A stretch of DNA of 64,000 nt from Pseudonocardia hydrocarbonoxydans (GCF_006539565.1 NZ_BJNG01000006.1:1-64000); one strand, 5' to 3'. Shown: positions 10,712-21,700, numbered from the stretch's first letter. Made by a program: numbers and translations. Notes: a model not told the origin generated them from the letters alone.

Positions 10712-12451
10712 GTGACCGATTTCCAGGTGTGGGCCCCGCACCGCCACCAGGTACGCGTGCTCGTCGACGGCACGACCCACCCGATGACCCGCGACGGGGC
10801 CGGGTGGTGGCGCGCCGCCGTCGACGGGGCCGGGCCGGGCACCGCCTACGCCTTCCTCGTCGACGACGACGAGACGCCGCTGCCCGACCCGCGCTCGCGC
10901 TGGCAGCCCACCGGCGTGCACGGCGCGTCCCGCGTCTACGACGACGCCGGGCACCGCTGGCAGGACCGGATGTGGACCGGGCGCGCGCTGCCCGGTGCGG
11001 TGCTCTACGAGCTGCACATCGGCACGTTCACCCCCGCCGGCACCTTCGACTCCGCGATCGCCAAGCTCGACCACCTGGCCGGGCTCGGGGTCGACCTCGT
11101 CGAGGTGCTGCCGGTCAACGCCGTCGACGGCCCGCGCAACTGGGGCTACGACGGCGTCGGCTGGTACGCCGTCACCGAGAACTACGGCGGTCCCGACGCC
11201 TTCAAGCGCTTCGTCGACGCCTGCCACGCCCGCGGGATGGGCGTCGTGCTCGACGTCGTCCACAACCACCTCGGCCCCTCGGGCGCCTACCTCGACCGGT
11301 TCGGGCCGTACTTCTCCGGCAGCAACATCTGGGGCCCGTCGCTCAACCTGGACAAGGCGCACTCCGAGCCGGTGCGCCGGTTCGTCATCGACAACGCGCT
11401 GATGTGGCTGCGCGACTTCCACCTCGACGGCCTGCGCCTGGACGCCGTGCACGCCCTGCACGACGAGCGCGCCACCCACGTGCTGGAGCAGCTCGCCGTC
11501 GAGGTCGAGGCGCTGTCGGTGCACGTGGGGCGGCCGCTGTCGCTCATCGCGGAGTCCGACCTCAACGACGCGAGGCTGGTGACCGCCCGCGAGGGCGGCG
11601 GCTACGGCCTGCACGCCCAGTGGTGCGACGACATCCACCACAGCCTGCACTCGACGCTCACCGGCGAGGGCCAGGGCTACTACGCCGACTTCGAGACCGC
11701 GGGCCTGACCGGGCTGGCGCACGTGTTCACCCGCGCGTTCCTGCACGAGGGCACGTGGTCGAGCTTCCGGCAGCGGCTGCACGGCGCGCCCGTCGACACC
11801 CGGCGGATCCCCGGCCACCGGTTCCTGGCCTACCTGCAGAACCACGACCAGATCGGCAACCGCGCCACCGGCGACCGGCTCACCGAGACCCTCTCCCCCG
11901 GGCTGCTGGCCTGCGGGGCGGCGCTGCTGTTCTGCTCGCCGTTCACCCCGATGCTGTTCATGGGCGAGGAGTGGGGCGCGCGCACGCCGTGGCAGTTCTT
12001 CTCCCACTTCCCCGACCCCGCGCTGCGCGAGGCCGTGCGGAAGGGCCGCACCGCGGAGTTCGCCGAGCACGGGTGGGGCGAGGTCGAGGTGCCGGACCCG
12101 AACGCCGAGAGCACCTTCACCGACTCGAAGCTCGACTGGGACGAGCAGCTCGCCGAGCCGCACGCCACCCTGCTGCAGGTGCACCGCCAGCTCATCGCGC
12201 TGCGCCGGGAGTGGGCCGAGCTGTCGGACCCGTGGCTCGACGAGGTGGAGGTCGACGTCGACGAGTCCGCCCGCACCGTCGTGCTGCACCGCGGGAGGCT
12301 GCGGGTGGCCTGCAACCTGGGCCCGGACCCCGTCACCCTGGCCGTGGGCGCACCGGTCCGCCGGATCCTGCTGGCCAGCGAACCGGCCGAGGGCGACGAC
12401 GACGCCCTGACCCTGCGACCGGAGTCGTTCGCGGTCGTGCAGCTGGGCTGA
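10712..12451 (+). CDS. treZ: Malto-oligosyltrehalose trehalohydrolase TreZ
   Basis: A 579-residue GH13 enzyme that cuts trehalose from the end of TreY products. The N-terminal beta domain (FQVWAPHRHQVRVLVDG) is followed by the barrel. Catalytic residues are D244 (LDGLRLDAVHAL), E281 (LIAESDLND) and D379 (LQNHDQIGNRA). The segment FMGEEWGARTPWQFF is typical of TreZ. GTG start with a good ribosome site (GGAAGGA about 9 nt upstream), consistent with translation from a treY-treZ message. It converges on mdh, with a large palindrome and a hairpin between them. Confidence 0.95.
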   Translation: MTDFQVWAPHRHQVRVLVDGTTHPMTRDGAGWWRAAVDGAGPGTAYAFLVDDDETPLPDPRSRWQPTGVHGASRVYDDAGHRWQDRMWTGRALPGAVLYELHIGTFTPAGTFDSAIAKLDHLAGLGVDLVEVLPVNAVDGPRNWGYDGVGWYAVTENYGGPDAFKRFVDACHARGMGVVLDVVHNHLGPSGAYLDRFGPYFSGSNIWGPSLNLDKAHSEPVRRFVIDNALMWLRDFHLDGLRLDAVHALHDERATHVLEQLAVEVEALSVHVGRPLSLIAESDLNDARLVTAREGGGYGLHAQWCDDIHHSLHSTLTGEGQGYYADFETAGLTGLAHVFTRAFLHEGTWSSFRQRLHGAPVDTRRIPGHRFLAYLQNHDQIGNRATGDRLTETLSPGLLACGAALLFCSPFTPMLFMGEEWGARTPWQFFSHFPDPALREAVRKGRTAEFAEHGWGEVEVPDPNAESTFTDSKLDWDEQLAEPHATLLQVHRQLIALRREWAELSDPWLDEVEVDVDESARTVVLHRGRLRVACNLGPDPVTLAVGAPVRRILLASEPAEGDDDALTLRPESFAVVQLG

Positions 12452-12504
12452 CGCGCGCCCGTCACCTCACCGCTGTCCGGGACCTGTCGGCCCGGATCCA
12501 GCGG

Positions 12505-12566
12505 TGATCGCCAGGAGTGGGACATGAGCGCCACAGGTGGCGCTCATGTCCCACTCCTGCTGATCA
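12505..12566. repeat. 62-bp near-perfect palindrome
   Basis: Two perfect 23-nt arms (12512-12534 and 12537-12559) are separated by only AG. After a symmetric 2-nt mismatch the pairing resumes with TGATC (12505-12509) against GATCA (12562-12566). It lies between convergent treZ and mdh. As RNA it would form a very stable hairpin from either strand, so it may end treZ transcription. Its length and near-zero loop also fit a dispersed palindromic repeat. No T-run follows. Confidence 0.85.
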
Positions 12567-12617
12567 TGAACCCGTCGACGAGGGGCCCCGGCGGGCCCGC
12601 GGCGCTGCCCGAACGCA

Positions 12618-12652
12618 CGACGGCCCCGCTCCGATCCGGAGCGGGGCCGTCG
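12618..12652. terminator. Terminator hairpin downstream of mdh
   Basis: Perfect 16-nt arms (12618-12633 and 12637-12652) around the loop ATC, located 13 nt after the mdh stop codon on the minus strand. Stem is almost pure G/C with no T tract. It may also back up termination of treZ from the other side. Confidence 0.7.
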
Positions 12653-12665
12653 CGCGGGGGTGCGA

Positions 12666-14965
<2,300 letters not shown>

Positions 14966-14977
14966 GAGGGTGACGCC

Positions 14978-16141
14978 ATGACCACCGCGGGGGACCCCGG
15001 CGCGACGCCCACCGCCGATCGGGCACTCGCCCCCGACCTCGCCCGCGGCGGCATGCTGCTGCTCATCGCGCTGGCCAACGTCCACACCTACCTCTACGCG
15101 CAGGGCGCGGGCGTCCGTGCCTACCCCGCCGAGCTCGACGCGCTCGACCGGGTCGTGGTGCTCGTCCAGATGCTGCTGGTCGACGGGCGGGCGTACCCGC
15201 TGTTCGCGCTGCTGTTCGGCTACGGCGTCACCCAGCTCGCCTGGCGCCGCGCCCGGGCCGGGCTGCCCGCCGCCGCCGTCGAGCAGCTGGTCCGCAGGCG
15301 CGGGCTCGTCATGATCGGGATCGGGTTCCTGCACGGGGTCCTGCTGTTCTCCGGCGACATCGTCGGCGCGTACGGCCTGGTCGCCGTCGCGCTGGCCGTC
15401 CTGCTCGTGTCGGGCTCCGACCGCGCCCTGCTGACGACGGCGGGCGCGGGCGTCGTCGTCGGCACGCTGCTGTCGCTGCTCGCCGGGCTGCCGATCCCCG
15501 ACGAGATCGCCGACGCCCGGTCCGTCGCGGTGCCGGACCCCCTCGGCGCCCTGGCCTTCCGCGCGTTCGAGTGGGTGACCAACGGGCTGCTGGTGCAGGC
15601 GATCGCCGTGTTCGGGATGGTCGCGCTCGGGGCGTGGGCGGGGCGCCGCAGGCTGCTCGACGACCCGGCGGCGCACCGGGCGGTGCTGGCGCGCACCGCC
15701 GTCACCGGGATCGTGGTCGCGGTGCTGCTGGGGCTGCCGTTCGCGCTCGCCGCGGCCGGGATCGGGCCCGCGCAGGGCACCGGGCTGCTGGTGCTGGGCG
15801 CCGGGCTGCACACCCTCGGCGGGTACGCGGGCGGGGCCGGTCTCGCGGCGGCGTTCGGGCTGCTCGCGCTGCGCGCCGCCGGGCCGGTGGCGGCGGCGCT
15901 CGCGGCCTGCGGGCGGCGCTCGTTGTCGTGCTACCTCGCCCAGTCGGTCGCCTTCGTCGCGCTGCTCCCGGCCTGGACCCTGGGCCTCGGGGCGCGGGCC
16001 GGGGTCGCGGAGGCGGCGCTGCTCGCCGTCGGGACGTGGCTGGTGGTGCTGCTCGTGGCCGCCGCATCGGAGCGGGCGGGGTACCGCGGACCGGCCGAGA
16101 CGCTGCTGCGCCGGCTCACCTACGGCCGCCCGCGCCGGTAG
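14978..16141 (+). CDS. DUF418-family membrane protein, copy 2
   Basis: A 387-residue paralogue of the gene just upstream. Long stretches match: [55 protein letters not shown] and RRSLSCYLAQSVAFVALLP. Both proteins have the same helix pattern and length, so neither copy looks decayed. ATG is preceded by GAGAGGG, 7 nt upstream, and is only 12 bp after copy 1, so translation is probably from the same mRNA. Function unknown. Confidence 0.85.
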   Translation: MTTAGDPGATPTADRALAPDLARGGMLLLIALANVHTYLYAQGAGVRAYPAELDALDRVVVLVQMLLVDGRAYPLFALLFGYGVTQLAWRRARAGLPAAAVEQLVRRRGLVMIGIGFLHGVLLFSGDIVGAYGLVAVALAVLLVSGSDRALLTTAGAGVVVGTLLSLLAGLPIPDEIADARSVAVPDPLGALAFRAFEWVTNGLLVQAIAVFGMVALGAWAGRRRLLDDPAAHRAVLARTAVTGIVVAVLLGLPFALAAAGIGPAQGTGLLVLGAGLHTLGGYAGGAGLAAAFGLLALRAAGPVAAALAACGRRSLSCYLAQSVAFVALLPAWTLGLGARAGVAEAALLAVGTWLVVLLVAAASERAGYRGPAETLLRRLTYGRPRR

Positions 16142-16144
16142 CGT
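16139..16144 (+). promoter_or_regulatory. Leaderless -10 box TAGCGT overlapping a stop codon
   Basis: TAGCGT starts on the TAG stop of DUF418 copy 2 and is followed by 7 nt and ATG at 16152. The stop codon doubles as the start of the -10 hexamer. Confidence 0.55.
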
Positions 16145-16151
16145 CGCGGCC

Positions 16152-16580
16152 ATGACGCGCCCCGACGACGACGAGCAGCGCCCCTCGTGGATGGGCGCGC
16201 CCGGCTACTCCCCGCCGCCCCCGGGCCTCGCCCCGCACGCCCCGATGCCCGGGGCGCCGCCCTACCCGCCGCACGAGGAGCATCCGCCGCCCCCGGTCGG
16301 CGACCGCGGCCGCACCGGCTACCTCCGCGTGCTCGGCGCCACGGCGGTGTGGGCCGTGCTCGACCTCGTGCTGCTGCTCGTGCTCGCCGGCCGGCTCCTG
16401 CCGGCCGAGGCCGTGGGTCGGGCGGTCGGGACCCTGCTGGTCGTCACGGCGGTCGCCGCTCTCGGGGTGTGGCTCGTGCTGCGCAGCCGGGCCCGGACGT
16501 TCTGGGTCGTCCTGGCCGTCGCGCTGCCGTTCTTCCTGGTGGTGCGCCTGCTCAGCGCGATCGGCGGCGTTGCGAGCTGA
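16152..16580 (+). CDS. Small Pro-rich membrane protein, unknown function
   Basis: A 142-residue protein not recognised. The first 50 residues are hydrophilic and proline-rich (GYSPPPPGLAPHAPMPGAPP), followed by three hydrophobic helices at about 58-78, 86-106 and 118-138. The layout, a disordered Pro-rich cytoplasmic tail plus a small membrane domain, is common in actinobacteria without an assigned role. Codon use matches its neighbours. The 3' end overlaps the convergent CoA-binding protein gene by 29 bp. Confidence 0.65.
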   Translation: MTRPDDDEQRPSWMGAPGYSPPPPGLAPHAPMPGAPPYPPHEEHPPPPVGDRGRTGYLRVLGATAVWAVLDLVLLLVLAGRLLPAEAVGRAVGTLLVVTAVAALGVWLVLRSRARTFWVVLAVALPFFLVVRLLSAIGGVAS

Positions 16581-17040
16581 TCACGCCGGTGTCGAACCCG
16601 GCGATGTGCAGGCCGCCGTGGAACCGCGCGTGCTCCACCTTGAGGCAGCGGTCCATGACCACCTCCAGGCCGCCGGCCTCCGCGCGTCGGGCGAGGTCGG
16701 CGTCGAACAGGCCGAACTGCAGCCAGAACGTGCGGACCCCCTCCCCCAGCGCCAGCACCTCGTCGAGCACGCCCGGCAGGTCGGCGGGGCGGCGGAAGAC
16801 GTCGACGAGGTCGGGCACCTCGGGCAGGTCGGCGAGGGTCTTGTACACCGGCCGCCCGAGGATCTCCGGGGCGTGGGGGTTGACGAAGTAGACGTCGTAG
16901 TCGGTGCTCGCGAGCAGGTAGGTGGCCACGAAGTTGCTGGCCCGCGACGGGTTCGGCGACGCCCCGACGACGGCGACCGAGCGGGTGGCGCGCAGGATCT
17001 GCTGGCGGCGGCTCGCGGTCGGGTTCTCCCAGGTGCTCAT
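16552..17040 (-). CDS. CoA-binding protein (YccU-like)
   Basis: A 162-residue protein made of one CoA_binding domain, the Rossmann fold found at the N-terminus of succinyl-CoA synthetase alpha. The nucleotide loop reads VAVVGASPNPSR near residue 22, and YDVYFVNPHAPEILG and VMDRCLKVEH are typical of the free-standing YccU-type proteins. Its cellular role is not established. The ATG overlaps the stop of metY (ATGA), so it is the last gene of the metY transcript. The 3' end overlaps the opposing membrane protein gene by 29 bp. Confidence 0.85.
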   Translation of the reverse strand: MSTWENPTASRRQQILRATRSVAVVGASPNPSRASNFVATYLLASTDYDVYFVNPHAPEILGRPVYKTLADLPEVPDLVDVFRRPADLPGVLDEVLALGEGVRTFWLQFGLFDADLARRAEAGGLEVVMDRCLKVEHARFHGGLHIAGFDTGVISSQRRRSR

Positions 17041-18332
17041 GCCTGCTCCTTGGACGCCGCCGCGAGGGCCTGGTCGAGGTCCCACAGGATGTCGTCGACG
17101 TCCTCGAGCCCGACGCTGATCCGGACGAGGTCCGGTGGCACCCCGGCGTCGCGGAGCTGGTCGTCGGTGAGCTGCTGGTGGGTGGTGGAACCGGGGTGGA
17201 TGACGAGCGTGCGGGCGTCGCCGATGTTGGCGAGGTGGCTGCACAGCTGCACCGACTCGATGAACCGCTGCCCGGCCTCGCGCCCGCCCGCCACGCCGAA
17301 GGAGAACACCGCGCCGGGCCCCAGCGGCAGGTACCGCGCGGCCCGGTCGTGGTGCGGGTGGTCGGGCAACCCGGCCCAGCGGACGTAGGACACGCGCGGG
17401 TCGGCGTGCAGCCACTCGGCCACCGCCCGGGCGTTCGCGACGTGTGCTTCCATCCGCTGCGGCAACGTCTCGACACCCTGGAGCAGCAGGAACGCGCTGT
17501 GCGCGGCGAGGGTGGCCCCGACGTCGCGCAGCTGCTCGGCGCGCAGCTTGGTGAGGAAGCCGAACTCCTGGAAGTTGCCCCACCAGTTCAGCCCGCCGTA
17601 GGACGGGATCGGCTCGGTCATCTGCGGGAAGTTGCCGTTGCCCCAGTCGAAGCGGCCGGACTCGATCACCACACCGCCGAGCGTCGTGCCGTGGCCGCCG
17701 AGGAACTTGGTGGCGCTGTGGATCACGATGTCGGCGCCGTGCTCGATCGGGCGGCACAGGTACGGCGTGGCCATCGTGGCGTCGACGACGAGCGGCAGGC
17801 CCGCGGCGTGCGCGACGTCGGCCAGGCCCGCGAGGTCGGCCACCTCCCCGCCCGGGTTCGACACGACCTCGGCGAACACCAGCCTGGTCTCCGGGCGGAT
17901 CGCGGCGGCGAAATCGGCCGGCTCCCCGCCGGGCACGAACGTGGTGTCGACGCCGAAGCGGCGCAGCGTCACGTCGAGCTGGGTGATCGTGCCGCCGTAG
18001 AGGCCCGCGGCGGCGACGATGTGGTCGCCCGCGCCCGCCAGCGCGGCGAAGGTGAGGAACTCCGCGGCCTGGCCCGACGCCGTGGCGACGGCGCCGATCC
18101 CGCCCTCCAGGCTCGCCAGCCGCTCCTCCAGCACCGCGACGGTGGGGTTGGCGATCCGGCTGTAGATCAGCCCGTACTTCTGCAGCGCGAACAGGCTCGC
18201 GGCGTCGGTGGTGTTCTCGAACACGAAGCTCGTGGACTGGTAGATCGGCACGGCCCGCGCCCCGGTCGCGCCGTCGGGCACGTGGCCCGCATGCACCGCG
18301 CGGGTGCGGAATCCCCAACTCCGGTCACTCAT
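17037..18332 (-). CDS. metY: O-acetylhomoserine sulfhydrylase
   Basis: A 431-residue PLP enzyme of the Cys/Met metabolism family. It makes homocysteine from O-acetylhomoserine and sulfide. YSRIANPTVAVLEERLASLE and the PLP lysine in HSATKFLGGHGT are visible, and the opening FRTRAVHAGHVPDG is that of MetY. Length fits MetY (about 430) rather than the shorter MetB (about 385). ATG at 18330-18332 is preferred to an upstream in-frame ATG because it fits the family N-terminus. The start overlaps the end of the PPE-like gene by 8 bp. metX is not in the window. Confidence 0.92.
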   Translation of the reverse strand: MSDRSWGFRTRAVHAGHVPDGATGARAVPIYQSTSFVFENTTDAASLFALQKYGLIYSRIANPTVAVLEERLASLEGGIGAVATASGQAAEFLTFAALAGAGDHIVAAAGLYGGTITQLDVTLRRFGVDTTFVPGGEPADFAAAIRPETRLVFAEVVSNPGGEVADLAGLADVAHAAGLPLVVDATMATPYLCRPIEHGADIVIHSATKFLGGHGTTLGGVVIESGRFDWGNGNFPQMTEPIPSYGGLNWWGNFQEFGFLTKLRAEQLRDVGATLAAHSAFLLLQGVETLPQRMEAHVANARAVAEWLHADPRVSYVRWAGLPDHPHHDRAARYLPLGPGAVFSFGVAGGREAGQRFIESVQLCSHLANIGDARTLVIHPGSTTHQQLTDDQLRDAGVPPDLVRISVGLEDVDDILWDLDQALAAASKEQA

Positions 18333-19716
18333 GCCCCCCATCTTGCCCTGCCGCACGGCCGTGCTCATCTGCGACGAGGTCGTCGGGTGTGATCACCGCC
18401 GGCTGCACCCACCTCCGGTCGGCGAAGGCGTCGGAGTCGTCGACGAGGTAACCCGGCCGTCGCCGCTCCGTGCCCTGCCCGCCGCCCCCGCCCGCCATCG
18501 GCGGGTACAGGCCGGGCGTGGCCGCGGACCGGGTCGCCGCCGGGCCGGAGGACGCCGCTGCGGCGGTGCGGGCACCGGCGTCGGCGGGCGGCCGGGCCGT
18601 CGGCTCGGCCGGTGGCAGGAGCACGCTGCGCCAGCCCGGCGTCGGGGACCGCGGCGGCACGGCCGGGACGACGGGTCGGAACCCGTCCCCGGGACGGGCT
18701 CCGGTCGTCGCGCGGGTCCACGGCCCCGGCCCGGTGCCGCGCCCGCCCGGTGAGGGGGCGGGCCGGCCCACGGGGGACGGCGGCAGCGTGCCGGGCCCGC
18801 CGCGGCCGAGCGACGGCGCGGCGGCCGGCGTCCGGCCCCCGCGACCCGGACCCCCGGCCGGCACCGGTGCTCCCGGCCCTCCCGCAGCCGGTCCCCCCGC
18901 AGCCGGCGGGGCGCCTCCCGGCCGCACACCGCCGCCGGTGCCTGCACCCACCGGGACGACCCCGGCGGGACCGCCCGCCCCGGCCGACGGCGAACCCGCA
19001 CCCGGACCCGCCACCCCGCCGCTCTCCCCCGCCCGCCCCGGAACCGCTCCCACCGCCAGGTCGGCCGACCCGGCCCCGGACACGGGGCTCGGAACTCCCC
19101 CGCCACCGGGCGAGACCCACCCGCCGCCTGCCCGACCGCTCGACCCGGCCGCCGCGGGCTCGACGGTGACCGTCGGCGGGACGGTCCAGAAGTCCAGCGT
19201 GCGGCGGGACTCGAAGCCGATGTTCTCGTACACCCGGGCGTCGGCGACGGCCTTGGCGGCAGCGCCGTCGCGTCTCGCCTGGACGGCCTGCTGGGCCGCG
19301 ACCTCGTCGGCCGAGGGCCCGCGGGTGCCATAGCTCGCGTTCCGGTCCAGCGTCTCCATGATCGTCTCGGGCGGCACCGGCGGGTTGTCGCGCAGCTGGC
19401 TGCGCAGCACCGCCGAGGCGAGCGCCAGGTCGGTGACGGCGTTCGCGGTCAGTGCGGCGTCGCCGGCCGCGTCGAGGGCCCACTGCCCAAGCGGGCTGAG
19501 CCCGGTACGGGTGGCGTCGGCGGCCGCCCCCTCCCACTCCGACTCGCTGGCCTGCATCGCCGCGGTCAGGTCGCGCTCGATCCGCGCGACGGTGAGGCCG
19601 ATCCGCCGCCACTGCTCCTCGACGTCCATCGAGACGGCCGGGCCGAGACCCTGGTGGACGACCGCGTCGTAGAGCGCGGTGTGGTCGAGGCCCTGCCACA
19701 CGACGGGCTCGCTCAC
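18325..19716 (-). CDS. PPE/WXG-like protein with long Gly/Pro/Ala-rich tail
   Basis: A 463-residue protein. Residues 1-170 are helical, with W at VVWQGLDHTALYD and SEWEGAAADATRTGL, resembling the helical hairpin domains of ESX (type VII) targets in Pseudonocardiaceae. Residues about 175-420 are low-complexity Gly/Pro/Ala/Ser. The tail ends with a short charged conserved-looking segment (RRRPGYLVDDSDAF). No transmembrane helix or classical signal is seen. GTG at 19714-19716 overlaps the stop of the upstream small gene (GTGA), which fixes the start. Secretion by a type VII system is an inference; no ESX machinery is in this window. Confidence 0.65.
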   Translation of the reverse strand: MSEPVVWQGLDHTALYDAVVHQGLGPAVSMDVEEQWRRIGLTVARIERDLTAAMQASESEWEGAAADATRTGLSPLGQWALDAAGDAALTANAVTDLALASAVLRSQLRDNPPVPPETIMETLDRNASYGTRGPSADEVAAQQAVQARRDGAAAKAVADARVYENIGFESRRTLDFWTVPPTVTVEPAAAGSSGRAGGGWVSPGGGGVPSPVSGAGSADLAVGAVPGRAGESGGVAGPGAGSPSAGAGGPAGVVPVGAGTGGGVRPGGAPPAAGGPAAGGPGAPVPAGGPGRGGRTPAAAPSLGRGGPGTLPPSPVGRPAPSPGGRGTGPGPWTRATTGARPGDGFRPVVPAVPPRSPTPGWRSVLLPPAEPTARPPADAGARTAAAASSGPAATRSAATPGLYPPMAGGGGGQGTERRRPGYLVDDSDAFADRRWVQPAVITPDDLVADEHGRAAGQDGGHE

Positions 19717-20045
19717 AACCGGCCCCACAGCGCCACGTTGTCGCCCTCGGTGCGGCGGTAGTCCGCCTCCATCTCCGCCAGCTGGTCACGGACTCGCACC
19801 AGCTCCTGCTGGTAGGTGACCATCGCGCCGAACGGGCCGTCGGGGGCGTCCATCACCCGGGCGTTGTAGAACTCGACCGTCCGGGCACTCACCGGGTCCC
19901 CCAGCCACGGTCCGGCGAGGTGGCCCACGTCGCGGAGCTTCTGCATCTCCCGACCGAGATCGTCGAGTGCCCGGTCGTAGGCGGCCCGCATGGCCGGGAG
20001 GGCCTGCGGGGAGAGCCGGAGCGTCGCGGGCGGGTAGTCGGTCAA
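19713..20045 (-). CDS. Small WXG100-like helical protein, TTG start
   Basis: A 110-residue, mostly helical protein (LPAMRAAYDRALDDLGREMQ, a middle segment with GPWLGD, then QELVRVRDQLAEMEADY). The two-helix layout and size suggest a partner of the PPE-like protein encoded by the next gene, like an EsxA/PE-type chaperone partner. The start is TTG: it sits 5 nt after a perfect AGGAGG (20051-20056, minus strand) and no better start is available. Its stop overlaps the GTG of the next gene, so the pair is translationally coupled. Function inferred only from size and context. Confidence 0.65.
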   Translation of the reverse strand: MTDYPPATLRLSPQALPAMRAAYDRALDDLGREMQKLRDVGHLAGPWLGDPVSARTVEFYNARVMDAPDGPFGAMVTYQQELVRVRDQLAEMEADYRRTEGDNVALWGRL

Positions 20046-20050
20046 GGCGG

Positions 20051-20056
20051 CCTCCT
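20051..20056 (-). promoter_or_regulatory. Shine-Dalgarno AGGAGG deciding a TTG start
   Basis: Perfect AGGAGG, 5 nt before the TTG at 20045-20043. It is one of few strong ribosome sites in the window and supports the rare start codon. Confidence 0.75.
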
Positions 20057-20108
20057 GGCACCGGGGACGGATCCGGCGCAGGCTAGGACGGCCGGGCCGT
20101 GACGCGGG

Positions 20109-20144
20109 CCCGTTCCGGGGGAATCGTTCACGCCCGCGAACGGG
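20109..20144 (-). terminator. Hairpin after the DUF3558 lipoprotein gene
   Basis: CCCGTTC (20109-20115) pairs with GAACGGG (20138-20144), directly after the stop codon. An alternative shorter stem CGTTC/GAACG forms inside it. The loop is long and there is no T-run, so the call is tentative. Confidence 0.35.
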
Positions 20145-20738
20145 TCAGGCCAGCTTCACCAGCGTGCGCATCGCCGCCCGCGCCACCTCGACCGCCCCCG
20201 CGCACAGCTCCGGTTGGGGCACCGCCGGGACCCGGCCGCCGTCGGCGTACTGGATGCTCAGTGCCGCTCCCGGACCGAGGTCCACCGCCACCGAGCAGAA
20301 GTCGTCCAGCCGGGCCGGGACCGCCTGCACCCCGGGGAACCCCTCGATCGTCAACGGGGTCACCCGCGAGTCCACCCGTGCCGGTGCGAAGGCGTCGATC
20401 CCCAGCCCGTCGTAGGGCAACGACACCCCGACCGCTACCGCGCGGGGTTCGTAGGACCGAATGTTGCAGGTCGGCTCCGGCCCCTGGAACAGCGCCGACC
20501 GGCCGACGTTCACGCCGGGTTCGCCGTCGAGCTGCAGGTCGGCCCGCTGGGTCTCGGTGAGCAGCAGGCACGGGTCGAGATCGGCGATCGCCGCGTCCCG
20601 CGGCCGCGGCGGCCGCTCGACCGTCGTGGCAGGCCCCGGGTCCGCCACCGCCCCCGGCACCCCCGCCGACTCCCGTACACACGCGACCAGGGCCCCGCAC
20701 AGGGCGACCCCGACCAGCACCACCAGCACCCGTCGCAC
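20145..20738 (-). CDS. DUF3558-type lipoprotein
   Basis: A 197-residue predicted lipoprotein. The signal peptide is RR followed by a hydrophobic stretch ending in the lipobox LVAC with C20 as the lipidated cysteine. The mature part has DPCLLLTETQRADLQLDGEP, a cysteine in EPTCNIRSYE, then FCSVAVDLGPGAAL and LCAGAVEVARAAMRTL. This is the DUF3558 arrangement found in mycobacteria and Pseudonocardiaceae (cell-surface lipoproteins of unknown role). GTG start 6 nt after a TACGGT box (20745-20750). It should be matured by Lgt and LspA, both encoded in this window. Confidence 0.8.
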   Translation of the reverse strand: MRRVLVVLVGVALCGALVACVRESAGVPGAVADPGPATTVERPPRPRDAAIADLDPCLLLTETQRADLQLDGEPGVNVGRSALFQGPEPTCNIRSYEPRAVAVGVSLPYDGLGIDAFAPARVDSRVTPLTIEGFPGVQAVPARLDDFCSVAVDLGPGAALSIQYADGGRVPAVPQPELCAGAVEVARAAMRTLVKLA

Positions 20739-20772
20739 ACCGCAACCGTAGCCCGACGCTGCGTGCACGGGG

Positions 20773-21672
20773 TCACTTCCGCGGAACCCGCACCAGCCCC
20801 TCCTGCACGGTGGTGGCGATCAGCGTGCCGTCCTCGGTGGTGAACCGGCCGGTGGCCAGGCCGCGGGAGCCGGTCGCCGTCGGGGAGTGACAGGAGTAGA
20901 GCATCCACTCGTCGGCCCGGAAGGGGCGGTGGAACCACATGGCGTGGTCCAGGCTCGCCATCTGCACCTCCTGCCGGTCGTGGCGGGCGATCACCGACCC
21001 GAGCAGCGTGAGGTCGCTGGCGTAGGTGAGCAGGCAGACGTGCAGCAGGCGGTCGTCGGGCAGCGACCCGTCGGCGCGCATCCAGACCTGGGTGGGGGCG
21101 TCGGTGGCGCCCGGACGGTCGGGCGACCACACCGGCTCGGTGACGAACCGCATGTCGAGCGGCCGCGGGATCTGGCTCATCCAGCCCACGCCCTTGCCGG
21201 CCGCGACGCGCTCGCCGAGGTCGGGCAGCGACAGCGGCGGCGGCACGTCGGTGGGGGCGGGGACGCTGTGCTCCAGGCCGTCCTGCGGCAGCTGGAACGA
21301 CGCCGACAGCGAGAAGATCGCCTCGCCGTGCTGGATCGCGAGCACCCGGCGGGTGGTGAACGAGCGGCCGTCCCGCACGCGCTCGGCCTCGTAGACGATC
21401 GGCACGCGCGGGTCGCCGGGGCGGATGAAGTAGGCGTGCAGCGAGTGCACCTCGCGGTCGTCGGGCACCGTGCGCCCGGCCGCCACGAGCGCCTGCGCGG
21501 CCACCTGCCCGCCGAACACCCGGGTCGGGCTGTGCGGCGGGCTGACCCCGCGGAACAGGTTGACCTCGAGCTGCTCCAGGTCGAGCAGGTCGACCAGCGC
21601 GTCCAGCACGGCCTGACCGCGCGGCATCCCGTCGGCGGCGAGCTCGGGTTCGGGCTGGGTGGAGGTCGTCAC
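20773..21672 (-). CDS. tesB: Acyl-CoA thioesterase II
   Basis: A 299-residue double hot-dog protein that hydrolyses acyl-CoA to free fatty acid and CoA. The first hot dog contains RVFGGQVAAQALVAAGRTV and LHAYFIRPGDP. The second contains SLDHAMWFHRPFRADEWMLY and TGRFTTEDGTLIATTVQEGL, with the Asp, the Ser/Thr and the Gln that form the TesB active site. Length is normal. GTG start with GAGAGGA 7 nt upstream. It lies 28 bp after pyk on the same strand and may be co-transcribed with it. Confidence 0.93.
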   Translation of the reverse strand: MTTSTQPEPELAADGMPRGQAVLDALVDLLDLEQLEVNLFRGVSPPHSPTRVFGGQVAAQALVAAGRTVPDDREVHSLHAYFIRPGDPRVPIVYEAERVRDGRSFTTRRVLAIQHGEAIFSLSASFQLPQDGLEHSVPAPTDVPPPLSLPDLGERVAAGKGVGWMSQIPRPLDMRFVTEPVWSPDRPGATDAPTQVWMRADGSLPDDRLLHVCLLTYASDLTLLGSVIARHDRQEVQMASLDHAMWFHRPFRADEWMLYSCHSPTATGSRGLATGRFTTEDGTLIATTVQEGLVRVPRK

Positions 21673-21700
21673 CGCGGCATCCTCTCAGGTGCCGCCGGCG

